From Parapristionchus giblindavisi (Eukaryota > Nematoda > Chromadorea > Rhabditida > Diplogasteridae): a DNA stretch of 64,000 nucleotides. The stretch is from positions 556,001 through 620,000 of the forward strand of contig CALSFV010000251.1 in the NCBI GenBank assembly GCA_943737045.1, read 5' to 3'. The notes beneath the pieces are model-generated. The model searched no databases, had not been told where the DNA came from, and worked only from the letters and a program-made list of their open reading frames with translations. This document shows positions 54,001-64,000 of the stretch, piece by piece. How positions within the stretch are numbered: the first letter of the stretch is position 1; every line of letters starts with the position of its first letter. The translations under genes and the position numbers were made by a program.

Positions 54001-55674
54001 TGATTCTTCAGTCAAATCGGGAACGCCAATTCCACGGGTGACCAACGAGTATATTCCTTTTATGTGTCATATCAACAGTTTTGTTTTAATATATTTAGTA
54101 GTTATTAACCACTAACCCGGCAAGATTCTTCATGTCCGCAATGATCTCTTCGCTGTTCAACTCAGGCAGTGCGTCACCGAGTGCGCCGAAGTCGGACACC
54201 GCACGAGTGCGCTTCTGCATCTGCTTACGAGGCGCGGGAGGCGTGCGCGAGCCACCCTTGACCACCTGCAATTGCGCAGTTTGTAACATGAGGACAAAGA
54301 ATTTATAAAGATCAAAGATCAATCCTATGAATTTATAAAGATCAAAGATCAATCTCATGATTTGCATACCTTCGGAGGCTGGAGAGCCGCCAGTGATACC
54401 TGCTTCAGATCAACGGCTGAGATCTTGTTCTTAGACATCTCTAGAGTGCCTGAATGATAAACATAGTAAAGGTTCACTGTCTAGAACCTAGTGGCAGAAA
54501 CAGTGAATCTCGCATCTAGTAATAACTACTTTTCATTCACTTTTGTCCAATTCTATGTTTATAGTTGCATGTTTATTAATGTCTATATCAATTGCAATAC
54601 AAATAGTTCCATACACATATGGTACAGTCAGCCGCCAAAATTAAGTATTTTATAGTTTCAAGAATATTTTAGGCAAAGATCGAGGAAACTTGGTAACTCA
54701 TACATGCTACACTTTCACTGTTGCATTTTACAAGCACATGTGCTATAATTTTAGCCGGTATAATATCAATCAATCAATATTTATCAGGTTCACACTGTGG
54801 TGTGCTGGGATATGGTTGTTAGCCATTGGGAGTAGGGCATATTCCACCATCCTTTACCGATTCTCTTCCTTAGGTCATCTCGCCAACGAGTAAGGGGCTT
54901 TCAAACAGCTCTTCGAGAAGCATATTGATAGGGTATCCAAATGGTGACAATTTTGGCCCATCGATCAGTGTCCATCCTTCGTACCTTATCTGCCCACACA
55001 AGCTTTCTTCATATATAATATCAAACAGTTCAAAAGTTTTAGTTATGATCTAGTTTTTATACGAGTTCGGATAAAGCGTTACCAGTTTTATGCTGAGTGA
55101 CGATACCGTGAATGCGTGAGACTTGAATGGAGACCAGTGATGAGGACTCCTGAAACGAAATTCATACTGTAGTCAATCGATACTATAGTCCACTCTATCG
55201 ATCGATAATGTCACACATTACATGTATTCGACTTCAGTGACAAACAGAACACTGTGTTTTTTTACATTTGAGGATGCTTCATTTGATCTTTGATCTTTAA
55301 TCCCTGAACACCGTACCTTGACCAGTTGTACGGCTCGATGTCTGTCCTTATTGATCAGTGATTCGCCGTTGACGGAGAGGATACGGTCACCGACGTTGAG
55401 ACCCTAAACAAATCAATAATTCAATATTTTTGAAAATCAATAATTAATCCCGCACTGTCAATCTACAAAGCAATAGAAAATGAGGAAGTTTTCAGAAATA
55501 AAAAAAAAGAATTTCCTCATATATGATGTTTATTGACTGATATTCGATTATTTTAACCCAATCAATCAATAAATATTCCTTCCCCAAGTCCTTTCTATTA
55601 TTATTATTATTATTATTATTTCTCTTAACGTTTCTGTATTTGCTGTCGCACCTGTCACTGGTGCATCAAATATA

Positions 55675-55761
<87 letters not shown>

Positions 55762-58700
55762 ATATCCTTACACTCTTTTGTCCGGCGCCTCCATCCGCCA
55801 CAGTCTTGACGTACACCCCAGCAATGCCGTTGAGATGACCATCCACTAGAGTGAGACCGAGTCCCGCTGCCGGATCCTGATATCGATTGATTAGGATCAA
55901 GATTTTTTTTATTTATTTATTCCTTCAAATACAAATGTTCATAATCACATTAATAACAGAGGGAAGAGGGGAGATGGATTTCCGTCGCTTATATCGCCGC
56001 CTAATTTAAGTTTCAAGTCCCATATTAATAAAGCTGTTCGTAAAGCCAGATCAAAAATTAATATTCTATTTAGAACTTTCCGTAGTCGCGAAATTGAGGT
56101 CTACAAAACCGCTTATACGTCTTTCATATTGCCTATTATTAGCTATGGTTCAGTTGTTTGGAATTCTAAAAGATCTGGATTGACAAAAGAAATTGAATCT
56201 GTTCAAAGAGATTTTACTCGAAGACTATTCACTCGTTGTTCTATTCCTTATGATACATATCTCAATCGTGTTCACTTTCTAGATTTAATTACACTCGAAC
56301 ATAGACACGTGATTGCAGATTTACTTTTCCTATATAATTCAATCCATCAAAATTATGAGTACAATTCCTCTTTCCTCTTTAAAGTTGTTCCCGCTTTGCA
56401 TCTGAGGAACGGCAATTCGTTGAGAATTATTCTACCTTTCAAAATATCAACCACTTCCCATTCAACATTAGCCTCACGAACTATTGATATTTGGAATAAT
56501 CTCCCTGATGCTATTGTGCAGGCTTCACCAACAGTCTTTCGTAATCATGTTAAAAATATCCCATATAATGTGATTGTCCCTGAGGTACATATTCACTCAT
56601 GAAATGTTCTGAATTGGTGACATTCCTGCTGCCTCTTCCTCCACCCCCACATCTCACCGATTCGCCTTGGCGACGGACATCCTTCACAAGACTATCTAAC
56701 AGATATTCCCGATCCCCATCCCCGATGCGTTCATTTGAAGGAATAAAATATTATTATTATTATTATTATTATTATAAGCGATTTCGGATTGGGCTCGGTG
56801 GCAGTTTTCAAAGGATTCAGGGACGAATTAGGGAAGATTATGCTTATCAATAACTGTGATTACACTAGTGGTATATATTGATGGATAATTGGAGGATGGA
56901 GGAAAACTGAGTGATTACTGTACCTTGACAATTGATAGATCGAGTATTTCACCATCGATCGATGAATCGGTCTCGTCAAGACGATCGAGGTGAGATTCTG
57001 AAATTTTATCATTTTTTTGTGATTTCAATCAGCGAAAATGTAAAAATCAAAATGCAAAAAATGCGTCATACAACAAAAAAAACGTTACACTTTATCGCAG
57101 ACAATTCTATCCCATTACCATTGGGCAGAAAAGAAAAAGGTCTTTTAAATACCATTTTAGTCACGAAAAACTCGAGGGCTTCGAAGTAGTTTTCATTTCA
57201 TAACGAAGAAATTAAACAGTAAAATCGTACGATTCATGGATTCGTCCCTGATTGCCGTGGACGTTGTCGATTCGAACGATCGATCGTGTGATGACGTCAT
57301 CGAGGTATCAATAGTTGGAGGAGGAATGACACGGGTACCTACAATTTATTTATTATTTTTTTACATCAAATAAACAATACATAATATAGAATGGAAAGCT
57401 TTTGCTTATACATGGCTTCTCTATCACTAAAACAAACTTTACCATAGCCTACGAACGCCCGCCAATGTGCTGCATTTTTCTCTTGTTAAAAGGCACATCC
57501 CGAGCTAATTTTACTGTCCGCTTAAGCAACGCTCTCTCGTAGACAGAGAAAGCGAGAGATCATTGCCAGAGCGGAGAGTTTCAAATTAGCCCTCGGATTC
57601 GCGTTCTTTTTTTCGCTTTCTTTCAAGTTAAGTCATTAAGACACGTTAAGCTAGTTCAGGATGTACATTTAGAAAAAAAAACCCCACCATTATTTCTCGG
57701 AGCAACATCGGACTGACGACGTTCAAGTGTATTCGAGGCCGATGGAATCTTATCGAATAGGCTCTCCGCATTGTCCAATGGAGAAGCTGCAAATATTTTT
57801 GTATTGTTCTTATTTCTTTTTAATCGAATTACAATTCTAATTGTAACTTTTTATTCGAATTATAATTTTCAAATCGCAGATCGAAGCCAAATCCGGAAGC
57901 GTCGTTACATTTGTCTAATAGGCCTGCGCATAACATAACATAGCATAACACAATTTATCAGGGATCGCAACGTTGCGCTGATCAGGTTTTAGGGTGTCCA
58001 TTCGTCATCAGTTAGGCTCCACCAACTCTGGTATTTTGCCACTTAAAGTCTACTTAAACTACGTCACAGACTCTAAGTAGACTTTAAGTAAACTTTAAGT
58101 GAAAGAACATTTGACGAAATGCATTACAGTATACCACACCACTTTAAGTAGACTTACGTCTCACTTTAAGTTTACTTAAAGTCTACTTAAAGTGGGAAAG
58201 TTTAAGTAGACTTTAAGTGGCAAAATACCAGAGAACCACCTTCTAACCTTTAACCTTTATTCTTGTCAGTGCGATGGCCCCGCACTGACAAGGAAAACTT
58301 CGTATACATTCGCCCTACCACAGTATTCTGGTCCAAGCCATTTTTCTTCCAAAGCAAGACAAAGGAGAGACCATTGTATTCGAGAGAGTTTGTATGTTGA
58401 GCGGTCGTTCTTGCTTTGAAAGTCATGAGAACGCTGTGCTACGTATAATCTAGCAACACTTTCTCGCTTCCAATGTCTGCGAGAGAGCATTACCTAGGCG
58501 GAAAGAAAAATTGGAGCTTGGAATGTGCCTTTAAAGATGGCGACCCTCGAGTTTTTTTCGTAGCAAGACTGTTCGGGTAGAATGGTAGAGATTTATCACT
58601 AGAACCGAACGACATATTTCCTATTGCGTGGTGATATGTTTGAAGCTTGTTATGCGCATTGAAAGTACAACTTTTAAGACAAGTAGAGAGTGCCTATTCG

Positions 58701-59424
58701 ATTTGCATACTTTACTCTCTCACTTTCCCATCGCCACTTACGCTAATTTCCATACAATATTAACATTCTATCCCATGTTAATCGTTGCGGGAGTCAGTCG
58801 TGCCAACTCAAGGGTCTCCTTCTTTAAACAAATACAATATACCTATAAAACAGTGAATCTTGCCCCAACTAGTCAACACTTCTGATTTGTTTAATATCTA
58901 ATGGTATGAGTACTGTTTAGTGTGTTTCATGATTTATGTATATTCTAATACGTACCACTGATCCTTCCTTCTGCCGCCACATCCGGCATCGATGCGATCT
59001 TTCGCTCACTCTTCAGCTGATTCTTCCATTGTCTCATCTTGATCATGAAACGGTGCTGAGAGGCGGCGAAGCGAACGTAGTACGCAGATCTTTAATGAAA
59101 GATCATGAATAATAATAATAATAATACAATGACCTTTATCAAGCAAAAAAAAAGTCCAGTCCGGTCTTACAATTAGTCACCAATATTTAACCATGGTTCA
59201 TAAGAAAGATACTGCACACATAAAATTAGATTTTAAAAAAAATTACGAAAACTGAAAAATTTACACTGTCTCTGCATATGCACCAACTATTGACCGTAAT
59301 CCTTTGAATAAACGGCTTTTGAGAGTGAAAGACAAAACGTTTTAAAAAAACTAACTTTGAGTGATGATCAGTGTAGAAGACCGACTGCTTTCTTTCTCCA
59401 TCTGCGTCAGTCGCGAGATCTGCG

Positions 59425-59494
<70 letters not shown>

Positions 59495-61674
59495 GTACTG
59501 AATAGTTTATGAAAAACGTATTCAAGTGTTTCGGCCACTACATCTATCTAGATGTACTCAGTTCACGATCGACAGCTATCTGTGGCCGTATGCAAGAACA
59601 ACGGGAAAACCGTTTTCCGGGAAAATGTGACGTCGTTAGCGTAGACGGAGGATTTTTGGAAAACGCCTCCGCCTACGCTAATGACGTCACATTTTCCCGG
59701 AAAACGGTTCTTGCATACGGCCACTGGTCTTTGTAATTATCCTTTTTTTTCATGAAATTCGATCAATCAATGGCTCACCAACGATGACGAATTTCTTCTT
59801 GTCGAACTGCAGTGTGTGCGTTCGCTGCCACGGATTCTCGGCGATCTGCGCCCGTTGACCCATCTACAATGGTTACGTGAATCAATCAATGGTTACGGTA
59901 GCCAATCAATGGTTACGGTAGCCAATCACACAGTATTGCGATTGAAGCCGTTTTTTCTTTGAATTAGTTGAGCGCCTGGCTTTCAAAAATTAGAGGAAAA
60001 TGTGATCAGACGACATTTGGTCTCGCAAGGAATGTCCTCGTTACACAGCGTTTTTCTAACACAGGGAGAGCGCGCATTGAAAATTTGGCAAAATGAAGAA
60101 AAAAAACGGTGTGACTGCACCATGATGCACTCTCATCGTCTGTGTTCTCTCACTTTTTTCGCTCTGCCTTTTTTCCTGTTACACCATAACCGCTCTCGAA
60201 ACGCTGTGCGTGAAATGTGATCAAACGATCTTTGGTCCCGCAAAGAATGTCCAGGTTACGGTACCTGTGATTCGGAAACGACGATTCCCTTGGGCATAAT
60301 GCCGATCCAGAGCGCGGAACCGTTGTCGGCATCGAACGGCGACGGGGAGGAAGTGGCGGCAGCCTTGAATTATTGATTTTTATCGATCGATTATTGATTT
60401 TTCCGAGATTTTATCGATTACCTTGCTGCGGAAGACCCGATAGGAATGGCAGCCATAGTCGGGAAGGCGCTGGCACATCTGAAAAAGAGACAAAGGATTG
60501 AGAAAATTGGAAGGGTTATGCAAATTTTAGAAATTTTCGAAAAGGGTATGGACACGCAAAGTCATCCCAAAGAAGAGCTTTTTGCAACAATACAACTTGG
60601 TTATTCAACATTTTAATCGATTTTTTGAGATAATGTCACGGTTGAGGTTGCATTTGCAAGAAAGTGGGCGGAGTTACAGTAACCCAGGCCATTCGTTGTA
60701 GGATACGGTACCTCGATGAACTTGAGCTGCGCATCTTTCTCCTTGGTTCCGCCGTAGTGTGAGTGCAGCTCGGAGAGGATGGTGCGCAGTCGGGCCGGGT
60801 CTTCGCTGGCTACGAATCTCTGAATCAATCAATAATCAATAAATCAATCAATCAATATTTATATTGATCAAAAATCTATCAATAATCAGGTAGCTATGGT
60901 AATTAATCGATGCTAGTACTAGTATATCGATACTGAACCAATCAATAATCAGATAGTTATAGTAACCAATCGATAATCGTATAGTTATGAAAAATAATCG
61001 ATAATCAAATAGTTACGGTGCTCAATCGATAACATCCAACTACAGTACTCCACATACCGGTGGTAGGTAGTGTCCGGGAGAAAAGTAATCGATAATCACG
61101 GCCGGAGGTCGGTCGCCGAACTCTGCCTGTAAAGCAAGAAATTCTGTAAACTAATCGATTTATCGATCGATAATTACGAAAATTAGCTTTTTTTCTACAG
61201 GTACAGGTAATTATTGGAGAGAACAACACAACAGAGCGTGTACTGCAACAGCTAAACAGCGAAGTCATTATTTTCACCTATTTATTTTTGATCATAATCA
61301 TTTTTCACGTGTCGTTGCATGCGTGTACATGTAGATAAAATATAATATATATTTAGTTATAGTATTATAATATTTGTACATAAAATCGATATTGCCCAAG
61401 ATATCGATTGGATCTAGCGTACCTGCAGGGCAAGGGCGGCAAGATCAAAGGCAATGTCCCGTCTCGGCTCTATCCTCGAATCCAGCACGTCTCGACGCAG
61501 TTGCAGGTACAGCGCGTGCAGGGTCGCTGGTGTCCTGCAAAGTTAGTCTTTGATCTTTGATCTTTGGTCTTTGATCTTTGGTCTTTAAAGGTGATACTTG
61601 ATAAAGTCGACGTAGGTGGGATAGAATCGGAATCGCAGGTGGAGAATGTATTGGACGGAGGGAACTCCGCGGAC
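51025..61674 (-). CDS. FERM and triple-PDZ scaffold protein (5' end missing)
   Basis: Exons 61598-61674, 61423-61534, 61058-61126, 60712-60819, 60422-60478, 60265-60363, 59779-59863, 59356-59419, 58956-59089, 56924-56997, 55772-55876, 55317-55403, 55083-55149, 54370-54449, 54117-54265, 53256-53423, 52831-52909, 52377-52514, 51943-52093, 51601-51713, 51025-51201. All phases agree and give 730 residues plus stop. FERM F2: HLRFRFYPTYVDFI, LYLQLRRDVL, AEFGDRPP, HYLPP. F3: WIGIMPKGIVV, NPWQRTHTLQFDKKKFVIV, SVFYTDHHSK, SQHRFMIKM. PDZ1 GLGLTL, PDZ2 NGSLGVQV, PDZ3 GAPIGLSL; acidic linker between PDZ1 and PDZ2. FERM followed by several PDZ domains resembles PTPN13/FRMPD2; no phosphatase domain precedes the stop. 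FERM binds membrane lipids and receptor tails and PDZ binds C-termini, so a submembrane scaffold is inferred. The F1 lobe and start codon are not found upstream, where repeats begin. Confidence 0.9.
51455..51567. mobile_element. 113-bp TTAA foldback element, duplicate
   Basis: Identical placement to 21172-21284, in the intron between the last two exons of the FERM-PDZ gene. Confidence 0.75.
53022..53129. mobile_element. 108-bp GC-rich hairpin, duplicate
   Basis: Same as 22739-22846, TAA on both sides, in the intron between acidic-linker exons. Confidence 0.75.
55674..55764. repeat. (TAAA)n microsatellite, about 23 units
   Basis: Lies immediately inside the intron after the PDZ1 exon; short allele of the array at 3026-3339. 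Confidence 0.95.
55905..56775 (+). mobile_element. LINE 3' fragment with RT C-terminus, inverted duplicate
   Basis: Coding remnant 55973-56602 (209 residues plus stop) reads as at 2187-2816: FPSLISPPNLSFKSHINKAV, then SYGSVVWNSKR. The 3' end has GAAGGAATAAAATA plus a TTA array. The 5' border carries an inverted copy of that tail (TTTATTCCTTCAAAT), the pattern of a 5' inversion. Absent between 25604 and 25700 in unit 1. Confidence 0.8.
58026..58233. mobile_element. TIR element of ACTTAAAGT motifs, duplicate
   Basis: Reverse-complement counterpart of 549-756, in the intron between the last FERM exon and the first PDZ exon. Confidence 0.7.
58535..58823. mobile_element. 289-bp TTAA MITE, complete copy
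   Basis: Termini AGATGGCGACCC and GGGTCTCCTTCT with TTAA at 58531-58534 and 58824-58827. Reverse-complement match to 1-247. Located in the same FERM-PDZ intron. Confidence 0.85.
59427..59493. repeat. (AT)n microsatellite
   Basis: About 33 AT units lie directly upstream (minus-strand sense) of the acceptor for the FERM F3 exon 59356-59419. Confidence 0.95.
59582..59724. mobile_element. 143-bp palindromic element in FERM intron
   Basis: GTGGCCGTATGCAAGAAC and the following CGTTTTCCGGGAAAATGTGA are mirrored at the right end; the inner arms GCGTAG/CTACGC also pair. No clear target duplication. No copy elsewhere in the window. Confidence 0.65.
60001..60246. repeat. Intron repeat bounded by a 45-bp direct repeat
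   Basis: TGTGATCAGACGACATTTGG and TGTGATCAAACGATCTTTGG begin two similar blocks that flank a segment with inverted CACAGCGTTT ends. It lies between FERM exons 60265-60363 and 59779-59863. Possibly an insertion with duplicated flanks. Confidence 0.4.
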
Positions 61675-62118
61675 CTGGAAAGTACTCATTTTTAGTATTT
61701 TCCTCAAACAATAATCGATCATGTTTATGAATGAATTTCTTTAAAATTTATAGTTTATTGCTCCCATTGTCGTTCAATCGACGAGGCGCAGAATTTTTCC
61801 TTAACATTTTTCCAGCTTTCAAAGTCAAGAGAACTGTGCGGACGACGGCGCAGAAGGACTGCAAGTAAGTATGATTGATTACCGTTAACCACAATGTTCT
61901 ATAGACTTTGAAAGCCAAAACGACCGCTCAACATAGAAACTCTCTCAAATGCAATCGTCTTTCGCTTGTCTGGCTATGGAAACAAAATGGCTTGAACCAG
62001 AATACTGTGTCAGACTAGCCGCGCCTCGCAAGCTCGGCGCGACTATCGGGGGGAAACCCCCCGAACCCCCCCCCCCCCCTATAATTTTTTGGTAATGGTA
62101 ATTGTTTAGCGCTGCGGA
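61675..62118. other. Repeat mosaic upstream of last visible FERM exon
   Basis: Contains the dispersed repeat shared with 250-540 and 10110-10250 (61880-62015), then a short hairpin GGGGGGAAACCCCCC (about 62049-62063) and a run of 14 C. No FERM F1 exon could be found on the minus strand. Confidence 0.5.
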
Positions 62119-62947
62119 AGATGTTAAGTAGATCAATATAGTTTCATGGGAACTAACGCTAAGACTACCTTAACTAAAGGAACTTTGCACAGTGTGAATG
62201 GTACCTGAATCGATAGAATTTTTAAGAATATCAATATAGTATCACGGGAACTAATGTTAAGATTACATTAACTAAATGAACTCTACTGAGTGTGAATGGT
62301 AACTCAATAGATAGAATGTTTAAGTAGATCAATATAGATCGAGCTATTGCATCATCGATCTCTCCTTATGTATTTAGTGATTATTTAAAAGTTGCAATTC
62401 AGTTATTGCAACTATATCGTTGCAGCTTCTTGTCTTAATATGCATTTTTATTGTTCTCTTTTCTCACTTCTTTTCTCTCTTCTCCAATATGCGATAAATA
62501 TAATATTATTATTATTGTTATTATTATAAACTACAATATAGTATCACGGGAACTAACGCTAAGACTACCTTAAATCTTTAAGTAGATCAATATAGTGTCA
62601 CGGGAACTAACGCTAAGACTACCTTAAATCTTTAAGTAGATCAATATACTATCACGGGGACTAACGCTAAGACTACCTTAAATCTTTAAGTAGATCAATA
62701 TAGTGTCACGGGAACTAACGCTAAGACTACCTTAAATTTTTAAGTAGATCAATATAGTGTCACGGGAACTAACGCTAAGACTACCTTAACTAAAGAAACT
62801 TTGCTAAGTGTGAACGGTAACTCAATCGATAGAATGAATAAGTAGATCAATATAGTATCACGGGAACTAACGATAAGACTACCTTAAATCTTTAAGTAGA
62901 TCAATATAGTGTCACGGGAAATAACGCTAAGACTACCTTAAATCTTA
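62119..62947. repeat. Tandem array, 54-bp unit with longer early units
   Basis: The unit includes AATATAGTGTCACGGGAACT, then AACGCTAAGACTACCTTAAA and TCTTTAAGTAGATC. Five to six regular 54-bp units occupy 62530-62790 and 62840-62947, while earlier units are about 110 bp and interrupted. The array ends directly at the truncated MSP exon. Confidence 0.85.
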
Positions 62948-62950
62948 AAT

Positions 62951-63237
62951 CCACCAACATGAAGAGACTTGGTGTCGACCCCGGATCAGGAGTTCTCGAC
63001 CCCAAGGAGGCTGCCCTCATCGCTGTCTCCTGTGATGCCTTCGCCTACGGACAGGAGGTACAAGATCCTTTATCTTGTACTGTATTTTATTGCTCTGTTT
63101 AGGACACCAACAACGACCGTATCACCATCGAGTGGACCAACACCCCCGATGGAGCCGCCAAGCAGTTCCGTCGTGAATGGTTCCAGGGTGACGGTATGGT
63201 TCGCAGAAAGAACCTCCCTATTGAATACAACCCCTAA
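62951..63237 (+). pseudogene. 5'-truncated major sperm protein copy
   Basis: Carries the last 107 nt of MSP exon 2 (62951-63057, from [10 protein letters not shown]) and all of exon 3 (63103-63237), with the same C-terminus NLPIEYNP. Exon 1, the start codon, promoter and most of the first half are replaced by the tandem array. Differences from the complete copy are synonymous (for example GTC/GTT, GCC/GCT, TGC/TGT), so truncation is recent or the sequence was conserved until then. Confidence 0.9.
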
Positions 63238-63256
63238 ATTCCACCCCCCCCCCTTC

Positions 63257-63262
63257 AATAAA
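63257..63262 (+). terminator. Polyadenylation signal of truncated MSP
   Basis: AATAAA 20 bp after the stop, as in the intact gene. Confidence 0.6.
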
Positions 63263-64000
63263 CCGTCACGATACAACAAGTCTTATCGAGTTGTGTTGCA
63301 CACGGCAAAAACATGAATACACTTGCAAATTACTGACGTAAAATTGTACATTAATAATATTAATAATTTATTCACGTCAAGCGATCATTCTTGTTCTTCT
63401 TGAATTGTACACTATTTTAATATTTTTTAGTTCTAAAAATGTCAAATTTGAACTTTCGAAAGACGCAGCAGGACACATATTTGAATGAAATTGTGTTAGC
63501 TAAATGAAATATCTAAAATACTTTTACAGAATCGAGTTCAAAGTTGGTCAATTGGTTACAACCTGATGAAGAACTTGATGAATTACACTGATAGAGAGAA
63601 CGAAACCTTTTTTTACTATTTTTTTTAAGTCTTTCAGAAAAAGTCTTTCACGAGCCATATTATTTTAATATGAGAGCAGCTACTTTTGTAGTTGTCCAGT
63701 AAAAAAATAAACGTTTACCGGAGAAAAATTGAATATTTCTGTGCGAAAGTAACTTTAGCCAGAGTTTTCCGTGTGCTGTGATACCACGAGACAAAAGACC
63801 AAAGATCAAATAAATATAATTTTTATCTACTCTTTCTAAGACAAAACACAATCTAAGAAGAACTACTACACAACCTCACTCTACAACGACACGAGTCCCA
63901 GACTAACAATAAAGATAATACAACGATAGACACGACATCAACTTACAATTATGGTAATGGATGGATAATTGATTGCAAATGCAAAGTAAATGAGATATAC
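63263..64000. other. 3' flank of truncated MSP, no gene seen
   Basis: 63263-63660 is a diverged copy of 28390-28770. The rest is AT-rich without a supportable exon. Confidence 0.4.

Larger units (their letters stand above)
37105..57205. repeat. Segmental duplication, unit 2
   Basis: Direct partner of 9153-25965, enlarged by the minisatellite, a nested MITE and a LINE. Similarity ends in the intron upstream of the first PDZ exon; beyond it unit 2 alone continues into FERM exons. Confidence 0.9.

Noticed and set aside
61807..61866. Exon-like block with AG and GTAAGT borders on the plus strand, or an F1 exon on the minus strand
   Set aside because: It belongs to the dispersed repeat; neither strand encodes a FERM F1 motif in the phase required by the exon at 61674.

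Overview
The window is nuclear DNA of a nematode. The clearest marker is a complete 127-codon major sperm protein (MSP) gene, a family known from nematode sperm. The other real genes are intron-dense, with 21 and 27 small exons whose phases all agree. Introns and spacers are full of AT-rich microsatellites, minisatellites, foldback/TIR elements and a heptamer (GATCTTT/AAAGATC) tract, which also fits a repeat-rich nematode genome. The species cannot be named from the sequence alone.

Gene content reduces to three families in several copies. (1) A FERM plus three-PDZ scaffold gene on the minus strand (51025-61674, lacking the FERM F1 lobe), a 5'-truncated paralog with only the PDZ half (20742-25773), and an inverted plus-strand fragment (1786-4639). 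(2) A secreted/type I membrane protein with about ten EGF-like modules on the minus strand, present as 12047-19420 and 39999-49703. (3) MSP on the plus strand, complete at 27646-28364 and truncated at 62951-63237. Two unrecognised exon-like fragments (X1 at 5131, 32084 and 35047; X2 at 7607, 10462 and 38286) recur in the duplicated flanks.

Layout: 1-4586 is an inverted copy of 54221-58782. 4587-8272 carries X1, X2 and several small elements. 8273-9286 is a foldback element. 9153-28364 is unit 1 (pseudo-X2, EGF gene, PDZ gene without FERM, intact MSP). 30887-36450 is a large palindrome with about 2.2-kb arms and a 1.1-kb spacer. 36455-36668 is a CCCCCG array. 37105-63237 is unit 2 (pseudo-X2, EGF gene with a 3-kb minisatellite intron, FERM-PDZ gene, truncated MSP).

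The two units keep the order EGF gene - PDZ gene - MSP and so descend from one ancestral locus. They show complementary losses: unit 1 lost the FERM half but kept MSP; unit 2 kept FERM but lost the 5' ends of both divergent genes, where a 54-bp tandem array now sits. Copy-to-copy comparison also gives filled and empty sites for several transposable elements, so their ends and target-site duplications can be read directly. Separated haplotypes or assembly errors are an alternative explanation for some of the large copies.
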